A stretch of DNA of 64,000 nucleotides from Pyrenopolyporus hunteri (GCA_902806595.1 CADCXC010000014.1:682001-746000); one strand, 5' to 3'. Shown: positions 24,701 to 37,604, numbered from the stretch's first letter. Numbers and translations: made by a program. The notes: generated from the sequence alone by a model not told the origin.

Positions 24701-26287
24701 ATTTTATAATATCGTTAATATTAATTATTATTTTAATAATAACGTTATTTTCGTTTCGTTTAAATATAATATTATAAATTTAAAAAAAAATAATAAAAAA
24801 AATATTATATTCGAAATTTAATAAAAATAAAAATTTATTAATTAAATATAATTTCGATATAATATAAATATCGTTTAATATTTTAAAATTACTTTATAAT
24901 TATTAAATTTTTATAAATAACGTTATAATTAATTTTTTAATAAATAATAAAATGTTTTTTTATTTAAACGTTAAATTTTAAAATATAACGTTATTTTTAG
25001 GTTTATATTTTTTTTTTAAAGTTATTTATAAATTATTAATTATTATATATTTTTTCGTTAATTTTTTAAGGTTTTTATTTAATTTATACCTAATAATACC
25101 TAAATTTTTATCGATTTTTTCGTTTTAAATTTTTTATTTTTTACATATTTTAATCGAAGGGAATTTTTAAAAATTATTATTTTTTATAAATTTTATAAAT
25201 TCGACTTTTTCGAGGAAAAATTTTTCGTATTTTTAAATTTTTAAATAATTTAAAAATTTTCGATTAAATTAAATCTATTCGTTTATTGATTATAAAATAA
25301 TAATATTATTTAAAATTACCGTATTAATTTTTTAGTTATTTATTATCGTAACGTTTTTTTCGTAATAATTTAATAATTAATCGATGGTTTTATAAAATAA
25401 TTATAATAATATTAACATTTTATAATTTAATACTTTATAAAGGAATTTTTTTTTTTAAATAATCGAAAATATTTTTTCTAAACGATAATTCGAAGGAATT
25501 ATAAAAAATAATTATTTCGAAATCGAAATAATTAATTTTTAAATTATATAATAATAATATAAATAATATATTATTTAAACTTAATAAATAAAATTTAAAT
25601 AATTAAATTATAAATAAATAATTTTAATCGTTAAAATTTAAATTTTATTAAAAAATTTTAAAATTTTTTTAATTAATTTTTTTAATTATTTCGATAAAAT
25701 AAAAAAAATTATTTTTATTAAAAAATTTAATAAAAATCGATTTTTATAATAATCGATTTCGAAAATTATATTTAATATTATTATTTTTTAATATCGACGT
25801 TATTATTATTATTTTTATTTTTTTTATTATTTAAGTAATTTAATAATAAAATATAAATAATTTCGATAATTTCGAAATTCGAAACTTAATAATTATTAAT
25901 TTTTAAATAATAAATAATTTATTTTTTTTATTATTAAAATTATTTAAAAATTATTAAAAATTTATTAAATATTTTATTATATTAATAATTTTTATAATTA
26001 TTATTTTAAAGTTAAATTTAAAAAAAAAATTAATTAATTTTTCGTTAATAAAATATTTCGTATTATTTTTAAAATTTTAAATTTTAAATATATTATATAT
26101 TATATATACAAATTATATAAACTTTAAAAAATCTTTATTTTTTTTAAATATTAACGTAATAAAAATTATAAATAATTTCGAAAAATTAAATACGTTTTAT
26201 AAAATATAAAAAATATATTTAAAAAATATAAAATAAATAAATTAAATTAATAATATATTTTAATTTTAAATTTTCGAATTTATAATT

Positions 26288-26444
26288 TATTAAAAATAAA
26301 CGTAAGTTATAAATATATATATCGTTATTATTAAATAATAATAATTAGTTAAAAGTTAAATAGAATGTAGATATTATATATATGTTATAGGTATAGGGCG
26401 TAGTTATTTAGCCACCTTATATTTCAACACTTTATATTTTAATA
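26288..26444 (-). repeat. Right LTR (5' LTR in element orientation)
   Basis: 157 bp, the less mutated of the two LTRs. Its central part keeps G where the left LTR has A and has T where the left LTR has C, so the two copies were hit on opposite strands there. Confidence 0.9.
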
Positions 26445-26449
26445 GTTAT

Positions 26450-28270
26450 TAGTAAGGGACAGGTTTTGCGAGCCGTGCTAAGCCCAAAGTAAGTTTCTTT
26501 CTTATTAATTAGGTATAAAAAAAAACGTTCCTTTTTATGTTTAATATTAGAAAGTGCCACAGACCGAAAATCCGAAGAGTAATCATGAAGCGAGTCAACG
26601 TCCTAAAAAAGGAAAAAGAAGAAAACCCATAGTATGGGTAGTTATGTATGGTGCCTGTCATGTGACATGTACGGCGAAGACCCGGGAGGTTTCTTATATC
26701 GCATAAAGAGACCAACGCTCTGCCGATCTCCGCCTTAGGCCGTTCAGCTTGCTCTAAGCCATCTCTCGGGGCTTCGGCTCAGCCACTCTGCTACCTAGCT
26801 CAGGTCCTCCGCATGAACAAGGGGGTACAGCCTTAATTAATTGCCCAACCCGTACTAGCCGGACCCGCTAGGGCTCGCTGGAGATTCCCTTAATAGAATA
26901 GCTCGTATAATTGACGACTCGCGATACGGGATATTATCTGCGGGGGGCTTCAGGGCTAATGGGTTATGGGATAGTGGGCGTTTGTTGATGGAGACCTAAT
27001 ACCTGTACCTAACCTAAGGGCCCTGGGTACCCTTTTAAGGTCATAACTTCATTTACGACAGACATTTGTTGGTGATACAGATCGGTACGCGAACCCACCT
27101 CTCATAGGCCCCCAACCCCCCCTGTTATTCAGAATCCTGATAAAATCTGGCATGCATAGAGCATAAGCTTAGACCTTAAGTCTTCTTAGCTCTCTCTGAT
27201 CCCCCACAATCCTCGGTTCGTACGTCCGTACTTATACGTCTCGTACATATTCTCTCCGACTTACAACTCTCAGAACTTATACAACGAAGACATTCAAGAG
27301 ATATTCGCGTGGCCGATCCCCCTATTTCCTTGTGCGCTCTGCGGAAGCACATGTTGCCCTAACCGGATGGTACCAACTCGTGGTCCGAATCACCCAATCA
27401 TGACCGGACCACAAGGGCTGCGCCGTTCCGGGCCAGCCGCAACATGCAGCCATTCAAAGTGAGGGAGTGATATGTGATTCGTTCCGCCACGCTGTATGTC
27501 AGCGCCAAAATAGGCCAGTGGTCATATATTCATCTACGAAGCCTCAACATCTCATTTCCAACCATCGTCAGATATGTACTTATCGGCTAGTCGTCTGCGC
27601 GGGACCGCAAGGTAGATAGGCCTAAGTACTTATCTTAGGCACCTAGGGGAACTGTGAGGCCTGGCCATTCCCCATGTCACCAGCCCCGTAGGAAGGAAGG
27701 AAAAAAAAAAAAAAAGGACGACCCTGAAAAGCATCATGCTAGGGCTGGGCCGAACGACCTAGCTGCATTCGGACGTCCTCCAAGAGGATGTATTTTTCTT
27801 ACTTATTCAGCCTGCCGTACTTCCATCCCAACCAGATCCTCCCGGAGTTTTTTCCTCCTGCGCGCCTTTTATCTTTTCCCTCCTTTTCTTCTTCCCTACG
27901 ATACCCAGGAGTACCGCGTTGTTTCGCCGCCTAATCTCGTCTCGACTTGCTGCTCGTCGGGAAATAAATACGAACGAGTAAGAGAAGGTTGAAAAGAAAG
28001 AGGTAACCCCGGGGCACGGTTTTCTTTTTTCGGTTTTAGATAAAACCTAACCGGCCGAACCGGAACACCGACTTCTCCAGCGTTTGAGCTCGGTGCTTGG
28101 GAAAGGATACCCGAACTCTGACTTTGAGCTTGGGCGCCCGTCAAACTTACCTACTTTTCGGGCAACTCACCACCTGAAATTCTCAACATTCAGGAGACAA
28201 CTAGTCTTCAAACGCGTTGCTTCAGCGTTGTACTCATTCCTAATCTAACTTTTGGCACTATATCGCTCAG
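26450..28270. other. Intergenic region, no gene seen
   Basis: GC returns to normal immediately outside the copia element. I see no supportable gene. A poly-A run (about 16 A) lies near 27,701-27,716, and a C/T-rich leader at 27.8-27.9 kb and 28.3 kb is typical of the promoter of the following gene. Confidence 0.5.
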
Positions 28271-29354
28271 ATGCCCAACATGCATAGGCCCAGATCGGGT
28301 GCGGCGGCCCTCCCGTCTACCCTTCTCTCTCTGCTTCTCCTTCTCCCCGGCTCCTCTCTCGGTGCGAGCCCAGCGATAGCGGACCGAGCCGCGTGTATAC
28401 GCAAAGGTGCCCTCGGCATCTCTACGGCCGCGGCCTGCGGGGACAGGGGCTCGCTGGCGAACTGCTTCCGGCATGTGGGCGAGTACGTGCTGGGCGAAGA
28501 CCTAGAGCGGTGCTTCCGGAACGCTGGATGTACGTACGCCGAGTCGACCATCGAGGCCGCCTTCGTCCTGCATAACTGCGATAACGGCAAGTCTGTCGCG
28601 GACTTGCGGCGACGAGGCCCTGAGCCGATCCCAGGTAAGGCTTACCACCTTCTTACAAGCCAGTAATCATGGATGGGTAGATAGACGTAAGGGTTAAGGT
28701 ATGACTAACAAACCGCAACCTACAGCACCAACACCAGCGCCAGAACCAGTCCCAGCACCCCAGAACACCAACGGCGGCTCCTCATCCCCAGCCTCGCCCT
28801 CCACGGCAGCAGGCTCGCCCACCCAGACTTTACAATGCAGCACCTCCACGAACATCAAAACCAGCACCTGCCCGGTGCAATCGACCGGCAGCGACTCGGG
28901 CAAGACCCTGCCGTGCTACGAGACGGAGGTGCCGACGCAGGTGTGCGCGGCGGAGAACTACTGCATGACGGACCGGAACGGGGCGGACGTGTGCATGCGG
29001 CGCAAGAACGACCTGGACACGGGGGAGATCGTGGTGACGGTGTTCCTGGCGTCGTGCTTCGGCATCGGCTTCGTCACGCTCATCTTCTTCTGCTGCCGGG
29101 ACAAGCGCGAGCAGCGGCGGCGCCGCGCCCGCGCCGAGGCCGCCAAGATCGCCAAGACCGCCGCCGCCAACCCCAACCCGAGCCCGAGCCCCAACCCGGA
29201 CTTCGATCTGGGTGCTAAGCGTGACGGCCCCCTCCCCGCGGCGAACCCTAGCGAGACGACGATCGCGGTCGCGGACGATTACGCCCATGCCAAGCGCGAC
29301 GCGAGCCCTGCTCCGTTGGGCCAGAACCCGTTTACGGATAACCCGGGGTATTAG
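28271..29354 (+). CDS. Cysteine-rich single-pass membrane protein
   Basis: Two exons (28271-28634, 28726-29354; 91-bp intron with a CTAAC branch site) encode 330 residues. Order: a signal peptide (hydrophobic LLSLLLLLPGSSLG), a first Cys domain (six Cys in about 70 residues, including CIRKG, CFRHV, CFRNAGC, HNC), a Pro/Ala/Ser/Thr-rich stalk that should be O-glycosylated, a second Cys block (CSTSTNIKTSTC...CYETE...CAAENYC...C), a transmembrane helix IVVTVFLASCFGIGFVTLIFFC, then a basic stop-transfer KREQRRRR and a 90-residue cytoplasmic tail rich in Pro and Ala. I do not recognise a named family. The layout resembles fungal cell-surface sensors or wall-anchored proteins (inference). A second Met nine bases downstream could be the true start. 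Confidence 0.8.
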
Positions 29355-30324
29355 TGACCTGCCTGGGTGCCCTATCTACCTAACCTAGCTACCTTCCTAG
29401 GTACCTATTCTAATCAGTTTGGTCGAGAACTTGGAGTGGATGAGAAAGGGGAAGAGTGACGTGGGTTTGAAACGTGTGTGAAGAATGGCTTAGGGGTTGG
29501 AGTAACGAAACGAGACGCTTGAATCATGGTGAGGGGATGGGGAATATATATATATGGGCTTACGAAGTATCGCGTGGCTTGCTTAGGTAGATACCACCTT
29601 GGGTAGTCTGGTTTCCTGCGATGAATTATATTTACGACTTGTTTCCTCACCGACGATGCTTACCGTAGCACCATCTGGCTATGATGTGACGAGTACGCGT
29701 TTCGGTAGATACCTACCTTCCTGTTTACCGCCGAAGAAATCAACTACGACCATCCTCATGCTTGACTATAAATATCGGCCATCAACGCTTCCGAATGTGG
29801 TTCTACGGATTTCGTGTTTGCCGTATAATACGCATGTGGGGATGGCGTTGGGGCTTGTTAAGATCAAGTACGGTCGTGGGTACGCTTTTTTACGAACTCA
29901 TTTTCACAGGCATTTGCAAAAGCACTTGATTAGTTGGTAGGTACGGATGATGCTCAACGGGTTACGATTCATAATAATGACCAGCTCAACGGCCCTAAAA
30001 TTAGGGGCGATCAGACAAGGGTATGCAGTGAAACCTCTGCTCTCTCTCTCTCATATCTGGAGGAATAGACTATCTCTCCTGCGTGTTTCCGACGACTGTT
30101 CCAAGAGTACGTCGACCTATTGGTTACAAGGGTACCGTGCATGCTCACCCAGCCACGGTCCAAAAGGCACACGAGGAACTCTGAAGAGCCGAACTCACCC
30201 ACGGCTCTGTGCAAAGAAGAGAATCTCGAACCAACCCTGACCTCGATGCAGGCCTCTCTTTCCACGCCTGTAGCAACTGAAGAAATACCCATTACGGGCC
30301 TTTGTAACAGCCCTGGAAGTTTTC
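29355..30324. other. Intergenic region between convergent genes, no gene seen
   Basis: Holds the two 3' ends. CTACCTA / CCTAGGTACC palindromic tracts occur at 29,370-29,410. Short open frames here lack any family feature. Confidence 0.5.
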
Positions 30325-33300
30325 CTATGCTCCAGGGGCTGCGTGATTAGGAGAGCCGGCCCCCACGACCGGACTACCGATCTCACCGGGAGCCCCCACG
30401 TTTCGCGGAAAAGGTGCTGGAGCCGATCCTTCGTCTGGTTCAAACCGAATAGATGTTTTTCCGCTTTCGTCTCGCCGGATGTCGAAGCTTCCGCCGCCGT
30501 TCTGTAGATTGCCTTCGGTTTCGCACATGTCTAACAGCTCCTTTTCGGAAACGGGGTCGTGCCCCGGTAAATTGATAGAATCTACGTGGCCTTTGATGGC
30601 AGACAGATCTATGTACCCGTCCTTGTCCGCTGCGTGATTCAACAAATCCTTGCATGCGCTCACAAGCATCTGACGGACCGCGACCGATCGAGGCTGAGAC
30701 GCCCGTATGCCGGGTGCGGGCGCGCCAAACGTAGGCCACGCCGGATTGGCGAAGCCGGGAGGGGGAGAGAACATGTTCGGGGGGGCCCAGGCAGCGTTCA
30801 ATGGCGCGCCGAGAAACGGGTCTATGAACGGCGCGCTAGGAAACGGGGCCCTAGTTCCCGGGGCGACGTTGGTTGGCCGAGGTGCGTTCATGCTGTAAGG
30901 TTCGTCCGTATCGTCTAGTAAGGCGCTGCTGCCGAGACGACCGCTTACGTCGTCGATGTCGGCGGAGATGTCGTGACCTTTCTGCCCGTGAACCACGCTT
31001 CCGGGTCTGCCGATGGGTCCCGGCCTACCAATTGGCTGAGACGGAGCGCTGGGCGGAGGATTCGAGTCGAAGGAAGCGGACGCTTGACGCGAATGCGACG
31101 GTGGTTGCCCCGATGTGCTATCCGGAGAGAAGCCCTGGTGGTGTATGGGGACCGGTTGCTCTACTGGTTGATGGAATCCGGGTGGTACGTGCGGAACAGG
31201 AAACGATCGGCCGCTAATCGGACTGGGAACCGGGAAGCCCGGCGGAGGCATACCCATGGGCCGAAAATTCCCGGGAGGCGGGAACATGGGCTCATGCATC
31301 CGGTTAAAACCTGGCGTCATCTGTGGAGGCACTATTCCGGGAGGATACTGCATATTCATCGGCAGCCCCATGTTGAACGGCCCCTGATGAGCCGTAGGGG
31401 GGCTTTTGATTCCCATATGAAGGGGAGACGCCGGATGGACGCTAGGCGGTCCCACACTCGCGGGTCCGGTGGACGAAGCCTTTCGCGGAGGGCCGATAGG
31501 GCCGGGGCTGGCATGCAGCGGAGTTTGAGTAAGCGGCGACGCATTCTGGCTGGGACCGGAAGCGGAATGGGAGGCCTGAGAAGCCGATCTCGTCACTTCC
31601 TGGGACGCGGATCGAGGTTTCATAGGCGTAGGAGCCTTGGGTATGACTGGGGTCGCAACGGCTATTTGAGGCGACGCGTGATTTGGCGGAGGTTGGTGAG
31701 GGAGCGCGGGAATAGAGACGGGATGCTGCTTCTTCGCCGGCTGTGTTGGGATGGGAGCTGCGGGGAGTGCGGCTTTGGAGGCTGCCTTTTCCTTTTCTTC
31801 CTGTCTTAGTTTTTCTTTGGCATCACGCTCGGCTTTTGCTTGGGCCGCCCTTAACTCCTTGTCTCGCTTGTCTTTCTCGTGCTTCTCTCTCCTTTCTCGG
31901 GTTTCACGTTCCTTCAGCTCCCGAGCCTCTTGGTCTTTGCGTCGCTGTTCCTCCTTAAGCTTCTTCTCGCGCTCTTTCGCTTCGCGGACCTTGCGCTCTT
32001 GCTCCAGCTGCTTTTCTTTCTGCTCGTGGGCACGCCGTTGACGCTCAGCCTCTCTTCTTAACCGCTCCTCTTCCTCGGCCTTCTTCTGCGCATCTTTCTT
32101 CTTGCGCCTCTCTTCGGCCCTGAGTCTGGCTTCCTCGAGCTTCTTCGCCTCTTCCTCCAAGCGAGCCGCGTCTTCCGCTGCCTTGGCAGCCTCGCGCTTG
32201 GCCTTCTCCTCTAGCTGCGCCTGCTTCTTCTGGGCTGCCTTATCTTTCCGCTTCTGCGCTTCCTTCGCTTTCTTGGCCTTCCGTTGGGATTCTTGCGTCT
32301 CTTCCTCTTTGAGCTCTTCGAGCAGTTTCTCCTGGCGCTCCCTCGCGACCTTCTCGCGGTACGCCGTCAATACTCGCTGCTCGAACATGCGCGCAGCGAA
32401 TATCTGGAACATTCGGCGGCCCTCTTCCATCCGCTGCTCCTCCGTCATAGTGTCCTATATAGAATATCAGCCGAAAGACGCGCCTATGGTGAATGCTCGC
32501 AAGATACCTCTTCTTCCTCGTAATCCTCATCTTGGCTATAGTCTTCCTCTTCTTCTTCCTCCTCTTCCGACTCGTCATCCTCGAGGGGAGGGTGGTTGTG
32601 AGGATTAGGCAGAGAAGCGCCGTTGATGGTGTGGCCGTATCCCGCGTAGTGGTCCCTAGCATCTTCCTCGCGCGCCATCCTTCGCTCGGCTAGCTGCTCC
32701 ATCATCTCAATGAACTTTTTACCGTCGTTCTTGAGTAGATCGTCTGCTACAGTAAGAATGCCGCCTATAATATGTTATTCAAAACGTTGGATATACGTAT
32801 GAATGGGGTCTACGTTCGTAACTTACCTTCGACAGTAAGACTCCGACCGAAATTAAAGAAGTCATTAGGGTACGGATCCCGGGGGATCTCCTCAGGCTCA
32901 TCCTCTTCCTCATCTTCGTCCAATCCGTCCACTTCGCTATACTCTTCGACATCATCTTCTTCCTCCTCATCATTATCCACATGCTCAACTATGCGGCCGT
33001 GGGAGGGGTGGTGATTCGAATATCTGGACGGGAGGACACCGGGAGGATGTAATCCGGTCATAGGCCCGAGTCTTCTAGGAGAGAGCGTCGGGGGCGCGTT
33101 CGGGTGATTGTGGGGTTGGTTCGCGAACGATTCCAATTCCTGATAGTACGCGTCGTAGAGCCCCTCCAATTCTTCCTCGATCGCCGTTCGTTTGCGCCCA
33201 CAGACGGAGCAGCTGCAGGTATGCTTCTGCTGCTCCTTCATCTTCTTGAGCACGGCGTCCTTCTCCACCTTAACCAGAGACTTTCTCTCGTCCTCGCCCA

Positions 33301-33967
33301 GACCTAACCAGAATTGCTTGATACGCTCTCGCTCGTCGGGGGCGGAAGTGTTCCATATCTTCTCTCTGGATATGCCAGACTGATGGGTATTAGCAGGCTC
33401 TTCGACCGTCCCCTTCTTCTTCTTCTTTTTAGACTTCTTGGACTTCCGTGTGGACCCATTGGATTCCTGGAGACCATCGTCGCTATCGGTTTCGTCTCCC
33501 CAGTCTTCACCGTTCTGGATGTGGTTATGGTTGTGCGTATGATTGTGGCCCGTACGGGATTCGCCGGGTATGGCATTCCGGGAGTTTCGCGCATCTTTCC
33601 TCAGCGACTCAGCGGCGGTGGGTAAAGGCGCGCTACTGGTGGAAGCGGGACTAGGGAGCCCATTTGCTGCTGCTGCTTCCGCTTGCTCGGCTGCGGCTTT
33701 TGCGGCGGCTTTCGCTCGGCGCTTCTGCTTCTTGCGATTTACCGGCTGCGCAGGTGGTGCATCGGCAAGGGCAGGAGGGTTAGTTGGGGCGCCGCCTCGG
33801 GAGGAGGAGGTCGTGGTCGGCGATGGCTGGGGCGGAGGGGTAGAGGCCGAGGATTTCGGAACCGAGATGTATTTGGTTCCGTCCTTGTTCGTGTATTTCG
33901 CCGTAGCCTTCGCGTTCGAGGGCGGGGGGCCCTGTGCCGACTGTCGATTGTTATTTTTTCCGGGCAT
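30325..33967 (-). CDS. NST1: Stress response protein NST1
   Basis: Three minus-strand exons (33967-32827, 32764-32508, 32454-30325) encode 1,175 residues, the usual NST1 length; introns of 62 and 53 bp. The N-terminus (MPGKNNNRQ) is Pro/Ser/Ala-rich with a basic KSKKSKKKKKK stretch. Around residue 250 lies the hallmark block with KQFWLGLGEDERKSLVKVEK and CSCSVCGRKR. A long Glu/Asp-rich segment, the GILTVADDLLKNDGKKFIEMM block, a long charged coiled coil (rich in E, K, R, about 480-690) and a Pro/Gly-rich tail follow. In yeast Nst1 modulates salt tolerance and is linked to mRNA processing and stress granules, so the role here is inferred from that. It is convergent with the membrane-protein gene. 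Confidence 0.93.
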
Positions 33968-36900
33968 CCTGGAGGGAATGTTACGTCTGGAGGGCGAAGA
34001 GGGTCATATGCGATCTTCTATCGGGGAGATGCTCCGCGTCAAACAGCTAGGTATCGGGTATGACTACCTCCCAGAGATGGGCTTAGTAACACCACCTAAA
34101 TTGGTAGGGTGGCTACCGGTCAGGCGAGTAAGGTGAGAAACAGCCGTTGCTTTGTTTGGCGAGGGCGAATTGTTGCCGTCGTGCCCCTCTCGAAGGTGGA
34201 AATTGGCGATAGTCCGAGCCGGGAAACCAAGTGCCGCAATTCACACAATATCACCTAAAGTAAGGTTGGGTCTGGCTTGGCCACGTGAAATTATGCGTGG
34301 ATGCAAGGTCGGGTGTACGCCGGGCAGCGGTCGCGGGGGGGGTGGGTTGGGTTGATCGCCGGGGGTGGAATTGTTTTGGCGTTTTAGAGGGAAAAGAGAA
34401 TGTTGTTGTGGTAGGCGAGATTTTGATGTTGGCGTTTCTGCGTCTGGCTTTTCCATCCACAAGACGTCGAAATCTCAGAGGCAGGTACATGTACAATCTT
34501 CGAAGTAGCTACCTTGGCTTGTGCTACTCGTGGTACTTGCAGTACTTGCGGTACCTGCGGTAACTTGTGGTAACTCGTAAATAGTGCAGACCTAACCTCA
34601 TAGCCTGCGGCCCATGCATGTACTGGAAGTATGGGTACGTACCTGAGCCTACGTATGTATCGATTATCATTGGATCGGTTCTCCCAGAAACTGTCCAGAA
34701 ACCTTCAATATCTTAGGTAGGTAGGCTGCTTCGGTACATGTACCTACCTAGGTACTTTTCTGCTTAAGTAAGGCAACCAGATAAGTCAGGTTTAATTGTT
34801 TTGTTACACTTAGTTGCTCAGTTGAGGTGCTCTGCTACTGGTAGGCATGCATGTACCGGTACCTAGGCAGATATGTAGGTATATACATGTATCGCACCCA
34901 ACATGGTTCCAATCGACAAAATGACCCGTCGCAGCCTCACCCTCATCAGCCCCATTTTTGCCGGGGCTGTGGAAGAGAGGTCACATGACCTCACTATTTA
35001 CCCCTCCAATGCTGCACTGTCCGCAAGCTTTGAGGCGCTTGAGGCAAGCCCAAACGGCCCAGGAATTGGGAACAGCCATTTACGGCTGGTCTTATAGCAC
35101 CTTGATGGACTTCGGATCAGGGGATATTTCAGGGCTACGAATCTGCTAATGGACCCTTTTACATCCCATCATGTACAACAACACCCCATTTCCACTTACA
35201 CTTTTTTTCTTCTCAATTTTCAATAGCACCAACTTTAGTATTAACGTTCGTAAGCTTATTTAATTTGACTCGTCATGTTATCAATTAGTTTACAGTTGGT
35301 CATTAGATCCTCAAAAAGATCCTACCCTATATCTATGGATAAGACATGGAGTCAGGTGAGGGTCAACCGGCTGGAATGACGGCCTATCAGAGTCAAAAGA
35401 GTCGTGTTCTTCTACATAACACTACTCATCCCAGTGCTATATTCCATGGATGCCATCATGGGCAGGAATTGTGACTAGAATCTTGATAAGACATTTCTCG
35501 CGACTCTGCCATGTGCTCCACGAGGGTTGCGTCTTTAGCGTCTCCCAGAATAATTTGACAGTTTCAGTACGTCCCCACGCCTCGCAACAGAAGACGTGTA
35601 TTCCCGTCGGAGGCCTACGACTAGGTAGTCTTGCATACCTAGACTCCCCTGAATCAACCGTGGATACGATCGGAATAGACACGGTTCGCGGTTTGTAGTC
35701 CGTACTAGGTAGTCAGTACCACTGCTACTACTACCACCGCGAACACCCTCAACATCGACACAACTAGTAACACCAATAGCAACATCGACAAGGGCGATAG
35801 TAACTACATCAAAATGACTGGTTAAACAAACGAGTATTATACCTGGCACTACTTATCAAAGCACAGCGTCGGGAAGTATTGACACTACTAGCTGCTGCAG
35901 GCCCAATCGCGTCGAATCGATGCTGTACTCTCGATCCCTCCCCCATCATGATCTTCTTGCGAATATATGATAGGATGTCGTGGCGACGGCGACTATACAT
36001 AATAGGCTTGATGGGAGTAAGAGGAGGGGGGTATGCAGCAGAGACATGCACCACCCAATTTTTCATGCTGAGACCTGCAGCCGTTGGGCGATCTTAATCA
36101 GCCAGTACGACGACGCGGAGCGGTCAGCTCGACTCGCTAACTTGATCTGATGCCTTTGACGTTTGATGAATCGATAGCTTACCTACCTACCTATGCGTTC
36201 TGTGTTGTGTGCGATGTTGAATAGGCTATTGGGGATTCGGGATCAGCTACATACTTGTAGTAAGTAGTAGGTAACGGGCAACAGAGGAACACCTTGCGTA
36301 TTATTACTCATTATTTTTATTATTACTATTTTACGAAGGGGTTCCACATTAGTCGTCAGACAGGCCCTTCGGGAACGATGAAGAATCTTGGGACGCATCT
36401 ATAGTATCAAGCGGCCGAATGATATCGAAGAACTTCTTGCATTTGCATGTTCATCTTGGCCACCGGCTTTCCCGTAGCCCGCGATCTAGCTGTCTAGTAG
36501 ACAACTCAGTCACCAGTTACGAAACCGGCATTCATCAGCCCATCTCAACTTATACCGAGCCAATCGTGCTTGGGACGCAATAGCATTGGCAAAAGGCCCT
36601 TGTTTACTAGTTGATGTTGTGGCACGGCCTGGATAGTTTGTTTGACCTAGCCAGCACCTTGTAACGTAGTAGCAGCCCCTCGAGCATAAGGATGGCTACA
36701 GTTGAGTGGCGGTATCTCGCAGCTTTTCCCTTTATATCAGGTCAGCATGCCGTGTAGAAACGCCATGGTAGCATTGCTCAGCCCAGTTTGTCGGCTACAT
36801 TACGATGGGTGAATATATCTCAACACCTATATAAATCGACTAGAATCCCAAGATCCTAGGAATCCCTCAAGCCGAGCACGCTAAATAAATGAGGCTTCTG

Positions 36901-37604
36901 GAGGTGCTATATTTGTCAAACACAGCTCCTAACGTAGCTAACAACAGCTGGACACTTTAGCGACTTACCGGAGTCTGGTGTCGAAGCTAGCCAATCATAT
37001 CGCCTTATTCCTCAAGCTGAATTACAAGTTACAGGGGGGGTAGAGCACCGACACAGAACCAAGAACTCAGGGCTGTCAGGGAATCCTTTAACGGGAGGCT
37101 TTAAATTCGACCGCGGAACCCGGCGCTGCCTAGGCTTGTAGGGCCTCTCGTATTCGACAATTTTTCCTAACCCAAACACATACCTCGACCTTCAGAAAAA
37201 CGCAGAAGGGGACAGCAAGGTATAGAAACAAGAGGAAAAAAAGAACAGACGAATCAAACAATTAACCATTATCCTTTCACTAATTATCGTGAAACGCCTA
37301 TACCGACGACGATCGATTCGTTCCTAGTGCCAGACTCTCGGTTACTCTAGTAGCTGTTTTCGAAACAACTTTAGCTCACGTCAACTTTCTGTCACCGGTG
37401 TCTCTCCTCCGTCCGCGCTTACATATCCCAATCCGCCACGAGGTGACACCCCCCCGAGCCGGGGATTGCCAAAATAAACTCTCGATTCCGTCACTAGTCC
37501 ACGCGTCCCAAAGACAATTCGAATTCGAGAACTCTATTCCGACGGTAGCAGACTACGAGAATAGCTAGTGCCCTCCTTGGGATTGGCAAACTTCGCGTCG
37601 AGCC
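33968..37604. other. Long intergenic region (3.6 kb), no gene seen
   Basis: Separates the divergent NST1 and Rho2 genes. Includes TACCTAGGTA-type palindromes (34,715-34,880) and C/T-rich leader-like sequence upstream of Rho2 (37.4-37.6 kb). Open frames up to about 100 codons show no family feature or coherent splicing. Confidence 0.5.

Larger units (their letters stand above)
19351..26444 (-). mobile_element. Complete Ty1/copia LTR retrotransposon, inactivated by RIP-type mutation
   Basis: A 7,094-bp element bounded by 157-bp direct LTRs and flanked by a 5-bp target duplication GTTAT (19346-19350 and 26445-26449). Its ends read TATT...AATA, which fit the usual TGTT...AACA ends after TG-to-TA and CA-to-TA changes. 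The interior is extremely AT-rich and has no open frame. On the minus strand, 21787-21761 reads YINNLLITD, consistent with the copia reverse-transcriptase motif YVDDLLI after G-to-A change. A frame just upstream reads YKKLYIYIVIYI. This sets superfamily and orientation (5' LTR on the right). The remaining C bases are mainly followed by G. The element inserted between the 2OG oxygenase and the membrane-protein gene. Confidence 0.88.

Noticed and set aside
26690..26765. Minus-strand reading resembling a tRNA (AGATCGGCAGAGCG and GGTCTCTTTATGC-like pieces), as in tRNA-derived SINEs
   Set aside because: The anticodon stem does not pair and the B box (GGGTCTTCG) is a poor match, so neither a tRNA nor a SINE can be claimed.
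28830..29288. 152-codon minus-strand frame opposite the Cys-rich membrane protein
   Set aside because: GC-rich antisense shadow without a family feature.
30973..31809. 278-codon plus-strand frame opposite NST1
   Set aside because: It is the antisense shadow of the low-complexity NST1 coding sequence.
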